Part shown: positions 1-10,700 of the stretch, one piece after another | Layout: every line of letters starts with the position of its first letter | Position numbering within the stretch: position 1 is the stretch's first letter | From: Mucilaginibacter sp. | GTDB taxonomy: Bacteria > Bacteroidota > Bacteroidia > Sphingobacteriales > Sphingobacteriaceae | Assembly: GCF_025362475.1 (NCBI RefSeq) | Contig: NZ_JANYGH010000023.1 | Location: 62,001-126,000 of the forward strand | Reading direction: 5' to 3' | DNA length: 64,000 nt | Notes under the pieces: generated by a model | What the model was told of the DNA's origin: nothing | What the model saw: only the letters and a program-made list of their open reading frames with translations | The model's database searches: none | Made by a program: the position numbers and the translations under genes

Positions 1-1751
1 GTAAATGATTCGGCTGAAACTTTGTTTTTCCCATAGATATGCGCGCATGAAGAGGCCGCCCTGTTCTCGATATTTCCCAGTTCACCCTCGCTCCAGAATT
101 CGCCTGCAACTTCGTCCGACTGACCGCCGTATTGCAAAAATTCGCCAGGGAAGCCCCAGTGTCCATAATTTTCGAGCCAGGTGGTCAACCCATTCTTATG
201 ACTTACCTCTCTAAGACCAGCTACATACTGGTAGGCTACTTGGTCAGCGATGAAGCGGCGCATATCCCATAAAAAACGGTCAGACATTTCGACACTGCCT
301 ACTACCTGCCCGTTCATTGTGGGGATATATGGCGTAGGATCATACCCATAAGTATTTTTAAACTGTTCGATCAAACCATCTGTCCAGTTCTGGCCGCCAG
401 TTTCATAACTATCCTCCACCGTTACTTTAAAGCATTTACGGTCGGCTGCCGGAATGCGGCGGATGATCTCGCCCAAAAAAGCATCAAAATGTTCGGCAAT
501 ATGTTTTTTACTCATCTTGTCCGTTTCCAATCCGCGCCCCTCAGGAGCGGCGGGAGAATTTGGCACCATGGTCGATGTCATGCCGCTGCGCATAATTATC
601 CAGTTGCCGCCGGGTACAACCCAGTTTAAGGTACCATCGGGGGCCATGTATTTAGAAATATCGATCACTTTTTTGGGATCAATCAGATAATCGCCATTAT
701 CAACAACTGGCTGTGCGGCCCACTGGTACTCTTTCCAGTAAGGCAGTGGGGTCTGATACATTTTCGCCAGCGTTTTTTCGCTATAATTTTCAATCTCCGG
801 CAATTCAGAGATCTTCAATTCTGCAATAGCGCAATGTTCGGATTCTTTATCAAATATGATTCTGAATTTTTTTGATGTGGCTGCCGGTATGGATACCACC
901 GCAGGTGCGTAAGGGGCAAAACCAACGTTCAGGTTATCATTACTCCTGTCAATTTTAAAGTGCCTCACTGTTTGGTAAGTACTGTTATTAAAAACCTGCA
1001 CGTCGCCTTCAAAATACATCATTTTATGAGCCGGATAAATAGTGATACTGCGGGCTGTAAAAGCATCGGTTGTTGCAATAGTTACCTCAACCGGCTTATT
1101 TTCAGGCATCTCAACCACTGTATTTTCATCGCCGTCCATAATGTTATTGATCGCCGTAACAGAAGGTCCTGATGTGATAACCGGCTTATTTTTGATAATA
1201 GTTGAATTGTAGCCTTTGGGTGCGGGGTAAGCGATTACCCTTACATCCTGAAATTGCTCGGTGGGTGCTGATAGTTTTTGGTTAAAACGCGACGGCCCCT
1301 TAACCATTTGGCTTGACGATGTAAGATAACGCATACTTTGCTCTGGCTTAACCCATGGGCCGCCAGACTGACTCCAGCCCGGGCTATTAAAGATGCCAAT
1401 ATCAATACCCAGTCGGGTTGCTGTTTTGAGTGCCGTATGCATAATATCCCACCACTCGTTGGATAATAGTTTTACTTTACCGTAAGGAGTATCATCCAAA
1501 CCTACGTTACCGATAAAGGCGCGATTGATACCCACCTTTTTCATAGATTCGAGGTCTTTTATTACGCCCTCTTTCGATATATTGTCAGATACCCAATACC
1601 AGTAAACGCTGGTCTGGATGGTATCGGGCAAATTTTTAAAGCCTGAATAAAGCTTCTGGCTACGGCTTTGCTGCGCGAAAGCTGTGGCGGACATACTCAA
1701 TAAAAAAACAATCAGCAAACTAATGTATTTGGTGTGTTTGTGTAGTTGCAT
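1..1751 (-). CDS. GH106-type alpha-L-rhamnosidase, N-terminal 583 residues (runs off the left edge)
   Basis: The frame is open from an ATG at 1749-1751 to the window edge. It starts with a signal peptide (hydrophobic run LLIVFLLSMSATAFA, then QQ), so the protein is exported. The N-terminal region has YWYWVSDNISKEGVIKDLE followed by a TIM-barrel-like GINRAFIGNVGL stretch. Later come VTVEDSYETGGQNWTDG (about residues 440-455) and WLENYGHWGFPGEFLQYGG near the edge. These are family signatures of the large GH106 rhamnosidases, which are about 1,000 residues long and remove terminal alpha-L-rhamnose from pectic glycans; the C-terminal 40 percent is outside the window. The gene lies downstream of SusD1 and a decayed hydrolase fragment. 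I see no copy of the locus operator in front of it, so it may have its own promoter in 1752-2197. The family call is by motif recognition, not alignment. Confidence 0.82.
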   Translation of the reverse strand, partial: MQLHKHTKYISLLIVFLLSMSATAFAQQSRSQKLYSGFKNLPDTIQTSVYWYWVSDNISKEGVIKDLESMKKVGINRAFIGNVGLDDTPYGKVKLLSNEWWDIMHTALKTATRLGIDIGIFNSPGWSQSGGPWVKPEQSMRYLTSSSQMVKGPSRFNQKLSAPTEQFQDVRVIAYPAPKGYNSTIIKNKPVITSGPSVTAINNIMDGDENTVVEMPENKPVEVTIATTDAFTARSITIYPAHKMMYFEGDVQVFNNSTYQTVRHFKIDRSNDNLNVGFAPYAPAVVSIPAATSKKFRIIFDKESEHCAIAELKISELPEIENYSEKTLAKMYQTPLPYWKEYQWAAQPVVDNGDYLIDPKKVIDISKYMAPDGTLNWVVPGGNWIIMRSGMTSTMVPNSPAAPEGRGLETDKMSKKHIAEHFDAFLGEIIRRIPAADRKCFKVTVEDSYETGGQNWTDGLIEQFKNTYGYDPTPYIPTMNGQVVGSVEMSDRFLWDMRRFIADQVAYQYVAGLREVSHKNGLTTWLENYGHWGFPGEFLQYGGQSDEVAGEFWSEGELGNIENRAASSCAHIYGKNKVSAESF

Positions 1752-1789
1752 AGTAAACTTGATTTTAGATAGATATAGCTTGATCACTT

Positions 1790-2047
1790 TTAATTGGTAT
1801 AGAAATGGTTAAACCTGCGTCAGGGTGAGGAATTACCATTAATAAAAATTCGTTGATGTCATTAAGTTTTGAGGATGTTATCAACCCAGTAGAAATTAAA
1901 AGACAGTCTCCCGCTTTGCTTTTTCAAAGTGCTTAAAGGGATTTTAAGGGTCAGTGCATTATTGCTGACAGTGTATTTAATAATTGCGACCGTTTTCCAG
2001 GCTTCATTTACTCTTTTCTTTGAGGTAGTTTCCTGTTTACAATGCAA
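1790..2047 (-). pseudogene. Decayed C-terminal fragment of a GH71/99-like hydrolase
   Basis: The longest intact reading frame (1862-2047) ends in SFNFYWVDNI, matching SFNFHWIDNI in the intact hydrolase at 14854-16668. After one frame change the next bases read LNDINEF, also present in the intact protein. After a second frame change they read INGNSSP, a TGA stop, then RRFNHFYTN and a TAA at 1790-1792. The intact protein has VNGDSAPLRRFDYHYTTNK at this position. Similarity therefore runs to the natural C-terminus through two frameshifts and one nonsense codon, so this is a pseudogene rather than a small protein. It covers roughly the last 80 residues of the CBM9-like C-terminal domain. It sits just past the SusD1 terminator, as the intact gene sits past the SusD2 terminator. 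Confidence 0.8.
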
Positions 2048-2197
2048 GATGCAATAGAAGTGTTAGGCAGATGAAAGCTTTTACAAAAAGCTATTCATTT
2101 AGACATAAGCATACAAAAAACAGAAATTATACAAAGGGATGAACACTATTCATAGTTCTTGATTAAAAAAGATGATAACATGGTTATTCAAGTTTAA

Positions 2198-2227
2198 AAA
2201 GGAGTGCAAATTTTATTGCACTCCTTT
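2198..2227 (-). terminator. Terminator after SusD1
   Basis: A perfect 12-bp inverted repeat (2198-2209 with 2216-2227; arm AAAGGAGTGCAA) encloses a 6-nt loop. On the minus strand it is followed by a short T-rich run. It lies 17 bp after the SusD1 stop codon and closes the SusC1-SusD1 unit. Confidence 0.8.
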
Positions 2228-2243
2228 ATCAAAACGTAAAAAA

Positions 2244-3968
2244 TTATGGTTTGTATTCGGCCGAGGGAACAGGAAAATAATCCCAGGTGCCTTTTGCATA
2301 TTTGCTGGCCGGGTTAATCAGCGACGTACCAACTTTCGGTGATTTGGCCGCCATTTGGTGCAGACTAACTTCCGCAATCCCCCATCGCCTCAGGTTTTCG
2401 TAGCTCCAGTCTTCACCGGCTAATTCAACCCTGTACTCATGCTGGATAGCGGTCCGCATTGCCGCCTGAGCTAAACTCGCACTGATCATCGGCAATGTAC
2501 CGGTAGCAATTGTTTTCTGGTATATCCTACGCTGATCAATCGATATACTATTGTTTGCACGGGTTCGGAGTTCGTTAATATAAGGTACGGCTTCGACTGT
2601 CCTCCCAACTTCATTTAGCGCTTCAGCGTACATCAATACAGCATCGGCAAAGCGTAGGTATTTAATATTGAGATCTTCGCCGGTGACACCTGCGTTATTT
2701 TGCAGGCCGGTACGTTCTTTAGCATTTCTCAAATATTTGTAGTTAGGATACCAGTCGTTGTTTTTCCCCGGCCATACCCAACCCTGGTAGGATTTATCAG
2801 AGTTGTCCTTAACATCATAATTAAGCGTATTGGTTGCAGTATTAACTTTTACATTTTTTATGAGGAACTTACCTATTGAATTATGTAACAAAGTATCGCC
2901 ATTCAGGTTTATATAAAATACATCACCTGGTTCAAGCATAGTATACGTAAATCTTTTATCTTCAATTTTACCTGAATTGTCTTTTTCAAACTCATCATAA
3001 AGATCAGCTGTGAAACATTCTCTTCCTCCGAAACCATCGTACATATCTGGTTGCTCAAACACCTGTAAAAAGTTGCCCGGCGCACCTACTTCCAGACTGA
3101 TACCTGCACCCTGAGGGTAATACATTTCATTTACTTCGAACACAGACTCGATACTTTGATCGTGTGCTTTATTATACACATCGCCATAGTTTGGCAGCAG
3201 GTCAACGCTGTAATCTGCCCTTTTATCCTTTGGCACCATATCAGCCAAAATATCAACTGCTTTTTGCCAGTTATCGGTTTTATTGATAGGATAGCCGGCA
3301 AGTTGCATGTAGGTTTTGGCCAGCATCATTTTAACCGCAACCTGGCTTAACCTGCCTTTATTGGCGGCATCCCACGTTTTTGGAAGGCCGGTTAAAGCGT
3401 CCTGAAAATCCTGGATAACCTGCGCATAAATTTCAGTTGCGGTATTAAATTTAACGTTATAATATTGTGCTATAGGTAAAACAGTGGTTATAATAGGTGC
3501 TTTGCCCCAGCGGGTTGCAACCATGTAATACATAAAGCCCCTGATAGCCTTACATTCAGCAGAAAGCTTGTTTTTCTCACCATCGGGGATTGACGCTGTT
3601 TTCAGCTTATCAAGCGTATAATTACAAAGATATATCCCCTGGAAACAGTATTTCCATCCCCATAAAAATTGAACGTTATCTGGCGAAAAGTTATTCCATA
3701 CTGTAAAGTCATCTGTATTGGTGCGCAACAGATCAATTCCTGCATAGTCATTCAACGCGTGACGGACAAACAGGTAAATAGGCCCAAGATGTACCGTACG
3801 GTTATAGTTTTGGAAAACAGCCCCCTGGCATTGAGCAATCGTTTTGTAAAAATTATCATCTGTTACAACAGCATACGGCGCCGAGTTTAAGAAGTCTTTT
3901 TTACACGAACTTACTGTCAATAATGACAATAACATTATCACTGGTATCGTATATTTAAGCTTTTTCAT
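2244..3968 (-). CDS. SusD/RagB-like outer-membrane glycan-binding lipoprotein (SusD1)
   Basis: 574 residues with a lipoprotein signal ending LLTVSSC, so the mature N-terminal Cys is lipidated and the protein is held at the cell surface. The N-terminal SusD-like region contains the tetratricopeptide-type helices typical of the family (for example AECKAIRGFMYYMVATRWG around residue 140). The C-terminal RagB/SusD region has LRFADAVLMYAEALNEVG and the usual YRVELAGEDWSYENLRRWG near residue 520. SusD proteins act as the lid over their SusC barrel and bind oligosaccharides. It follows SusC1 by 35 bp in the same transcription unit and is followed by a terminator. Ligand specificity cannot be read from the sequence. 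Confidence 0.95.
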   Translation of the reverse strand: MKKLKYTIPVIMLLSLLTVSSCKKDFLNSAPYAVVTDDNFYKTIAQCQGAVFQNYNRTVHLGPIYLFVRHALNDYAGIDLLRTNTDDFTVWNNFSPDNVQFLWGWKYCFQGIYLCNYTLDKLKTASIPDGEKNKLSAECKAIRGFMYYMVATRWGKAPIITTVLPIAQYYNVKFNTATEIYAQVIQDFQDALTGLPKTWDAANKGRLSQVAVKMMLAKTYMQLAGYPINKTDNWQKAVDILADMVPKDKRADYSVDLLPNYGDVYNKAHDQSIESVFEVNEMYYPQGAGISLEVGAPGNFLQVFEQPDMYDGFGGRECFTADLYDEFEKDNSGKIEDKRFTYTMLEPGDVFYINLNGDTLLHNSIGKFLIKNVKVNTATNTLNYDVKDNSDKSYQGWVWPGKNNDWYPNYKYLRNAKERTGLQNNAGVTGEDLNIKYLRFADAVLMYAEALNEVGRTVEAVPYINELRTRANNSISIDQRRIYQKTIATGTLPMISASLAQAAMRTAIQHEYRVELAGEDWSYENLRRWGIAEVSLHQMAAKSPKVGTSLINPASKYAKGTWDYFPVPSAEYKP

Positions 3969-4003
3969 TTTTATTTTTTTATATTATTATATAACACCAC
4001 CTA

Positions 4004-7000
4004 TCAAAATCTGGCGCTTAAACCAATAGTATACGTTTTTTGAATTGGGTAACGGTCCCCGTAATCAAGGCCCATAATATAACTTGGGCTATTACCCTGG
4101 CCACCTTCGTTCACATTCAGCCTGGCACCGTTAGCAATTTCAGGGTCATCGCCACGATATTTTGTAATCACAAAAACATTTTCGGCCGATAAATAAATGC
4201 GGAAACTTGTAAAACCTAAGTTTTTCAACCCATTTCCGGGTATAGTGTAGCCCAATTGAACGTTTTTCAGCCTCAGGAACGATCCGTCCTGGATGCTGGA
4301 TGATACAGGTCCTTTTTCGTAATTACGTTTTGTGCCACCATTGCTCACATTAGGGTATAGGGCATTCATATGGGTTGAGCTCCATGAATTGGCAACTACA
4401 TCGCTCCATATATTTTGCGGACCGCCCTCATCCCATCCCGACAGATAAATATCGCCTATTGAGTAAATTGAGTTTCCATACACCCCATTCCAAAATGTTT
4501 TCAGGTCAAAGCCCCCGTAATTGAAATTCAGGTTAAATGAATAAGATAATTTAGGATTTGGGTCGCCGAGAACTTTTTTATCCTTGTCATCGATTACACC
4601 ATCGTTATTTAAGTCGGCAAATTTAAAGTCACCAACTTGCGCGCCCTGCTGCCTTTCGTATCCAGCAGAATTTTTTAGCTCGGCTGCGTTATTATAAAAA
4701 CCTTGAACAACATACCCATAAAACGCTCCCAGCGGATCACCCTGTTTCATTTGAATAACAATAGGGATACGTTCGTCGTTCACCTGGATAGGGATATTAT
4801 CATTCAGTTTAAATACCTTGGTTTTGTAGGTAGATAAATTAACACCCAGGTCGATGCCTAATTTGCCTAAGTTGGTGGTATAATTGGCAGTAAAATCTAA
4901 ACCATGGTTTTTAATTGAAGCGCCATTAACCCATTGTGTAACAGGCGCTATACCATCCGAAGCAGGTACGCCCGAGTATAAAGGCAGTGTTTTTTGATAT
5001 AATACGTTGGTAGTGTAACGATAGAAATAATCGATACCTAACGTTAACTGGTTTTTAAACAGGCCTATATCAGCACCAATATTTGTTGACGTAGTAGTTT
5101 CCCAGGTAAGATCAGGATTGGGAGCATTGGTAGGACCATATCCTTGAACAAATGTTTTGCTGGAATTATCGCCACCAACACCGCCCAATACATAACCACG
5201 GTTGTTGGTACCGGCTATTTGCGACAGGTAAGGAAAATTAGATTGAATGTTTTGGTTACCTAACTGACCCCAGCTACCCCGAAGTTTCAAGTCGCTTAAC
5301 CAGCTTGCAGCAAAATCTTTAAAGAATTGCTCATTGAATACCCTCCAACCTAAGCCTACCGAGGGGAAAGTCCCCCAACGTTTTCCGGGAGCAAAACGGT
5401 ATGACCCGTCGCGGCGTATACTTGCCTGTAATAAATAACGGTCATTATAATTATAATTTACACGACCGACATAGGATAGATAAGAAAAACTAAAATCACT
5501 CCCGCCAGCATTATAATTTGCTGTTTGCGCATCAATTACTTGTAAATACGGATCATTGGAAATGCCTGTAGTTGCGCTTGCATTAAAGTGATGTGAAGTT
5601 TCCCTCTCAGCCACCGTGCCTGCGGTAACGCCGATAGTATGTTTACCAAAAGATTTATTGTAGCTCATGAAATTGTTCCATGTCCAGTGGAAATACTTTC
5701 CAAAATAATCACCAACCGCGGTTGTGGTAGAATACTCACGTGCTCCTAAAGCAAATATCGGCGAAAAGCTATGAGAATCATTATCAATGCGCTCAAACCC
5801 CAAGGTTGAATTGAATTTTAAACCAGCCAGCGGATCGAAAATCTTACCGAAATCCAATTCGCCCTGAACGTTCCCATAAAGGCTAAGCCAATGGTTGGTT
5901 CCATTATTTCTTTGTGTTTGGGCTACCGGATTGTTCAGGATATTTAATGCCTGAGCAACATCAAAATACTGGTTGTAAGGCCTTGAATCTGCATCGAGCG
6001 CCGCTATTTGGTCGGCAGTTTTGTATATAGGCGCAATGCTGGGAACGTTCCGCGCCGCGCCATACACGTTATTATTATGCCTTACCTCGTTGCTTATGGC
6101 AAGGTCCTCGTTAAGCTTAAACCATTTAAACAAATTATTAGTAGTATTTAAACGTACTGTGAGCCTTTGATTGTCGGACTTTAATTGTGTGCCATCAACC
6201 ATGGAATAATCGACACTTGTGAAGTAAGTATGGTCTTCGCTGCCGCCCCTAATGCTTAAATCATAATTTTGATTTGTACCGGTGCGGGTTATAGCTTTCA
6301 CCCAATCGGTATTGTACCCCTTGTTGTAAAGGTCCGTTAGCGGGCCGTCTTCATTTTTTAATTTTATGTAATCAAAAAACTCCTGCGAATTGGCCATAGG
6401 GCGCACCCTGCCATTTTTAGCTGATCCATAATAGGCATCGAAAGAAATCTGCCTTTTTCCCGATTTACCTTTTTTGGTAGTGATGTAAATAACACCGCTT
6501 GCAGCGCGGTTACCATAAATGGCTGCTGCAGCCGCGTCTTTAAAAACCTGGATACTCTCGATATCGCCAGGATTTAAAAAATTAAGCCCATTATTTACAG
6601 GGATACCATCAACCACGTAGAGCGGGTTATTATCGCCAAAAGTGCCGACGCCCCTGATTCTTATCTTGCCATTTGAGCCCGGCTCGCCGCCATCTGCCGT
6701 TACTGTTAAGCCCGCAGCCTGCCCTTGTAATAAGGACTCTGTATTTTGTACCGGCATGCCTTCCAATTTTTTGCTGCTTATGATTGAAATTGCCGATGTA
6801 AGGTCCTTCTTTTTCTGGGTACCATAACCGATAACAACTACATCGCTTAAAGTCGTAGAATTTGCAGTTAATGTAATGTTGATAACACTCTGGTCACCTA
6901 CAATCACTTGTTTTTCGGCAAAACCAACGAATCTGAACACCAAAGTACTACCCGAAGCAGCCTGAATCGTATAATTACCGTTCAAATCGGTTTGCGTACC

Positions 7001-7180
7001 GTTTGAGGTCCCTTTTACTAATATTGACACACCTACCATAGGGTTACTTTCAGCGTCTTTTACTACCCCTTTAAGGGTAGCGAGTTGCTGGGAAAATACT
7101 GTAAGGCTGAAGCACAAAACTAAAGCCATTAAATAGAAGTGTTTTCCATAAAAAAGTTTTAGTACAAGTTTCTTTGACAT
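4004..7180 (-). CDS. SusC/RagA-like TonB-dependent outer-membrane transporter (SusC1)
   Basis: 1,058 residues. A signal peptide (cleavage near FSQQ, residue 31) is followed by a CarboxypepD_reg-like beta-sandwich (about 35-115), the TonB-box-like sequence DVVVIGYGTQKKKDL, a plug domain with PLYVVDGIPVN and the SusC signature ASGVIYITTKKGK (about 125-240), and then the 22-strand barrel. It ends in the outer-membrane C-terminal Phe (SARF). It imports the oligosaccharides bound by SusD1. The N-terminus (KKLVLKLFYGKHF) is nearly identical to that of SusC2, and both genes share the same promoter element, so the two are close paralogs. No STN domain is present, which fits regulation by a hybrid two-component system rather than by FecI/FecR. 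Confidence 0.96.
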   Translation of the reverse strand: MSKKLVLKLFYGKHFYLMALVLCFSLTVFSQQLATLKGVVKDAESNPMVGVSILVKGTSNGTQTDLNGNYTIQAASGSTLVFRFVGFAEKQVIVGDQSVINITLTANSTTLSDVVVIGYGTQKKKDLTSAISIISSKKLEGMPVQNTESLLQGQAAGLTVTADGGEPGSNGKIRIRGVGTFGDNNPLYVVDGIPVNNGLNFLNPGDIESIQVFKDAAAAAIYGNRAASGVIYITTKKGKSGKRQISFDAYYGSAKNGRVRPMANSQEFFDYIKLKNEDGPLTDLYNKGYNTDWVKAITRTGTNQNYDLSIRGGSEDHTYFTSVDYSMVDGTQLKSDNQRLTVRLNTTNNLFKWFKLNEDLAISNEVRHNNNVYGAARNVPSIAPIYKTADQIAALDADSRPYNQYFDVAQALNILNNPVAQTQRNNGTNHWLSLYGNVQGELDFGKIFDPLAGLKFNSTLGFERIDNDSHSFSPIFALGAREYSTTTAVGDYFGKYFHWTWNNFMSYNKSFGKHTIGVTAGTVAERETSHHFNASATTGISNDPYLQVIDAQTANYNAGGSDFSFSYLSYVGRVNYNYNDRYLLQASIRRDGSYRFAPGKRWGTFPSVGLGWRVFNEQFFKDFAASWLSDLKLRGSWGQLGNQNIQSNFPYLSQIAGTNNRGYVLGGVGGDNSSKTFVQGYGPTNAPNPDLTWETTTSTNIGADIGLFKNQLTLGIDYFYRYTTNVLYQKTLPLYSGVPASDGIAPVTQWVNGASIKNHGLDFTANYTTNLGKLGIDLGVNLSTYKTKVFKLNDNIPIQVNDERIPIVIQMKQGDPLGAFYGYVVQGFYNNAAELKNSAGYERQQGAQVGDFKFADLNNDGVIDDKDKKVLGDPNPKLSYSFNLNFNYGGFDLKTFWNGVYGNSIYSIGDIYLSGWDEGGPQNIWSDVVANSWSSTHMNALYPNVSNGGTKRNYEKGPVSSSIQDGSFLRLKNVQLGYTIPGNGLKNLGFTSFRIYLSAENVFVITKYRGDDPEIANGARLNVNEGGQGNSPSYIMGLDYGDRYPIQKTYTIGLSARF

Positions 7181-7240
7181 AGTTTTTAATTTAGATTTAT
7201 AATAGCCCGATTAGGCGGGCGGCAAAATTGGTTAATTATG

Positions 7241-7286
7241 CAACTATAGATATTGGTATTTCCCCCCGCAACCCGCACTGTTATGC
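7241..7286 (-). promoter_or_regulatory. Locus operator/promoter, copy 1 (drives SusC1)
   Basis: On the minus strand GCATAACAGTGCGGGTTGC (7286-7268) contains the -33 TTG (7271-7269). After exactly 20 nt comes TATAGTTG (7248-7241), a near match to the Bacteroidota -7 box TAnnTTTG. The start codon lies about 60 nt further on. The 19-mer is identical at two other promoters in the window and recognisable at two more. Its position directly abutting -33 suits a transcription activator, most simply the hybrid regulator encoded next door; that assignment is inference. Confidence 0.8.
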
Positions 7287-7589
7287 GCGGTGCTATATTT
7301 TCATGGATTATATTTTAAATAATGCTTTAGGCACTGGTAAAATATTGCAATTCATAAAAATATAAGATCTTAAGTATTTATAAATCAGACAATAAATTTA
7401 CATCCTCTGACTCTTAAGCATTTTCAATCAAGAGATTTCGGTGTAATTTTGAGATCACTATCATTTTGCTTTATTTTTTCTGAGGTAAAATATCTTTTAG
7501 CAAAACATTGCCTGCCAGTTCATTTATTTCGCTACTTTTTGTCGTTAACAACACGGAGGCATTTTGTAGACTGATCGGTATCCATTAGG

Positions 7590-7670
7590 TGGAGCGGCAC
7601 AGCGGTCCTTCCGGCCCCCTGCTGAACAAGCGTAGCGGCGAGGAGCTAAATCTCTTTTTTACACCAGCCG
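7590..7670. other. GC-rich island in the SusC1/regulator intergenic region
   Basis: The 570-bp gap between SusC1 and the hybrid regulator is AT-rich except for this stretch, which contains GCGGCACAGCGG, CCGGCCCCCTGC and GCGTAGCGGCGAGGAGC and ends in a run of T. No reading frame or convincing hairpin explains it. It may be a remnant of a dispersed repeat or mobile sequence. The rest of the gap holds the copy 1 promoter and, near its right end, a -7 box for the regulator. Confidence 0.35.
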
Positions 7671-7724
7671 GCTCATCTTACACTTTAAGTGAACCGAATA
7701 TACATTTTAAAGAGGTTCATTAAG

Positions 7725-7732
7725 TATATTTG
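7725..7732 (+). promoter_or_regulatory. Probable -7 promoter box of the hybrid regulator gene
   Basis: TATATTTG matches the Bacteroidota -7 consensus TAnnTTTG exactly and lies 18 nt before the TTG start codon. No clear TTG is present at -33, so the promoter is expected to be weak. Confidence 0.5.
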
Positions 7733-7750
7733 AGGTTCCAGTTTTAATCA

Positions 7751-10700
7751 TTGAAAAAATATATCCTATTCTTTATAGTGTTGCTGTGGCTAACTGAAAA
7801 CGTTTGGTCGCAACCATATTATTTTAAACATTATGTTACAGAAAACGGCCTGTCAAACAATACCGTTGTTTGCTGTATACAGGATAAAAAAGGCTTTGTA
7901 TGGTTTGGCACACAGGATGGGCTCAACCGTTTTGACGGTTACACTTTCAAAGTTTACCGCAACAACCCTGCAGACCCTAATAGCCTGGGCAACAATTTAG
8001 TACACACTCTTTATGAAAATACCGATGGTACAATTTGGGTTGGTACCGATAATGGAATTTACCAGTACAATCCTCAAACAGAAAGCTTTAGCATTTTGCC
8101 TAACGCTTCGTCTGGCGCGATACTAAGTTTATTAAAGGATAATAAAGGTAATGTTTGGTACGTATCCAATCAGCACTTATTTGAAATTGTAAAAAACACC
8201 AGCCTGCTTAAATCCTATACTATAAATAATTGCAAGGTAACATCGGTTTGTGTATCTCCGAGGGGCCACATATGGTTATCATCTTCTACCGGGAATTTAT
8301 ACGGCTATGATGAAAAGGGCGATACTTTTACCCGGCACAATGTATTCAACCATTCGGTACCGGCGCGCTCTGATTGGATAGTTAAGATTTATAGTTATAA
8401 CGAGCGGTATATTTTAATTGGCACTACCAACCAGGGCCTCAAGCTTTTTGATACCAGTACCCATACCTACCAGGATATCCTGACCTACAATAACGAGCAT
8501 ACGGATATTTTTGTAAGGGATATGCTGCACGTTAACGCTGATGAATGCTGGGTTGCTACCGAATCGGGGATTTATATTTATAATATGGCAACAAAATCCG
8601 TGACTAATTTGAAGAAACAATATGATGACCCTTATTCTCTTTCAGATAATTCGATATATTGTTTATTTAAAGACCGGGAGGAGAACATTTGGGCTGGCAC
8701 TTATTTTGGTGGCGTAAATAATTACTCCAGCCAATATGCCTTGTTTAAAAAATACTTCCCAAAGTATAATAGCAATTCTCTTAGCGGCAATGTAGTGCGT
8801 AAAATATGTGGCGACATATATGGCAACATATGGATAGGTACCGAAGATGCCGGCCTAAACAAACTTGATCCACAAACCGGTATTTTTACGCACTTTAAAC
8901 CCAATGGCGATAAAAGCAGCCTTTCTTACAATAACATCCATGGTTTGTTGCCTGTTGATGATAAATTGTGGATAGGAACGTTTGAACACGGCCTTGACAT
9001 TATGGACATAAAAACAGGCAAAATTATTCGCCATTATGAAACCATTGATAAGGAACACGCCCTGGAACGCAACTTCATAATCTGCATTTATCAAACCCGG
9101 TCAAAAACTGTTTATATAGGTACAGGTAACGGTTTATACCGATATAATAAAGCTAAAGACGACTTTACTTTTATACACGGCGGCCATGTACAGGCTATTT
9201 TGGAAGATGACCTGGGCGTAATTTGGGTGGGCACCCGGCAAGCGGGTTTATATTTTTATAATCCGGAAACTAACCAGGTCAAAAAATTTGTAGATAAGAA
9301 CGCTAACCAAGACAATATTACCATAAATGACATTTTTGAAGACAGCGATAAACACCTTTGGTTTACCACCGAAAACGGTTTGTACTTGCTTAACAATGAT
9401 AGAAATAGTTTTAAAATATATTCAACCGCTAACGGTTTGCCGGCAAACGTTACATTAAGTATAGAAGAAGATCAAAATAAAAACCTGTGGATAAGCACAT
9501 CAGGTGGCCTGGTAACTATGAACTTGGTAACTCAAAAAACAACCACCTATACTAAGGGCAACGGCCTGCTCAGTAACCAATTCAACTATGATTCTGGCTT
9601 TAAAGATATACACGGCACCATTTATTTTGGAGGAGTAAGGGGATTGATAAGCTTTAATCCGGCTGCTTTTAATAGTAAAGGATTTATATTACCGGTTTAT
9701 ATTACCGGTTTCCAGGTGAATAACCGGGAGCTGAAAATCAAAGGCGCTAATTCGTCGCTGGAGCAATCTATCATAAATACCCGCGCCATTTCATTAAATC
9801 ACGACCAGTCGTCATTCAGCATCGATTTTGCCGCGTTAAGCTTTTCGGCACCCGAAATGTCTGAATACGCTTATAAAATGACTGGGATTGATAAAGACTG
9901 GACTTACCTGAAAACAAATAGGAAAGTATATTTCACCAATTTAAACCCGGGCAGCTATGTATTCCAGGTAAAAGCTGTTAATAACAAAGGTATCTGGAAC
10001 CAATGGCCTACAAATTTATCAATAACAATTAAGCCACCCTTTTGGGCATCAGATGCCGCCTATGCCGTTTATTTTATCCTGATGTGCGTTATTGTTTATT
10101 TCATTTTTAGAGGTTATCATAAACGACATGAAGAGAGGATAAACAGGAAATTTGAGCTATTTGAAAATGAAAAGGAAAGGGAAATTTACCATGCAAAAAT
10201 TGAATTCTTTACCCATATCACCCATGAAATAAGAACGCCACTTACGTTGATAAAAGGCCCGCTTGAAAATGTTATAAAAAAAACAGAATCATCATCGTCA
10301 ACGTATAACGATCTGCAATCGGTTGATAAAAACACCAACCGTCTGCTTGACCTTACAAATCAGTTGCTCGACTTCAGAAAAACAGAAAGCAAAGGTTACA
10401 ACCTCAATTTTGTGAACATCAGTGTTTCTGATTTGCTGGAGAATATCTTTTTAACCTTTAAGGACCTGGCAAACCAAAAAGCAATTATCTTTAAAATAGA
10501 ATTGCCCCCAAACATCATTTATGCCGATGTTGACGCCGAAGCTTTACATAAAATATTAGCCAATTTATTTACCAATGCCATCAAATACGCGGCTCATCAA
10601 ATAATGATAACGTTGGATATTGCCGGAGAAAACTTTTTTATCGAACTAAAGAACGATGGCTTTTTAATTCCTGCCGAATTAAAGGATAAAATATTTGAAC

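Noticed and set aside
1862..2047. A 61-residue intact small gene
   Set aside because: Its sequence matches the C-terminus of the hydrolase at 14854-16668 and similarity continues beyond its stop in other frames, so it is part of a pseudogene.
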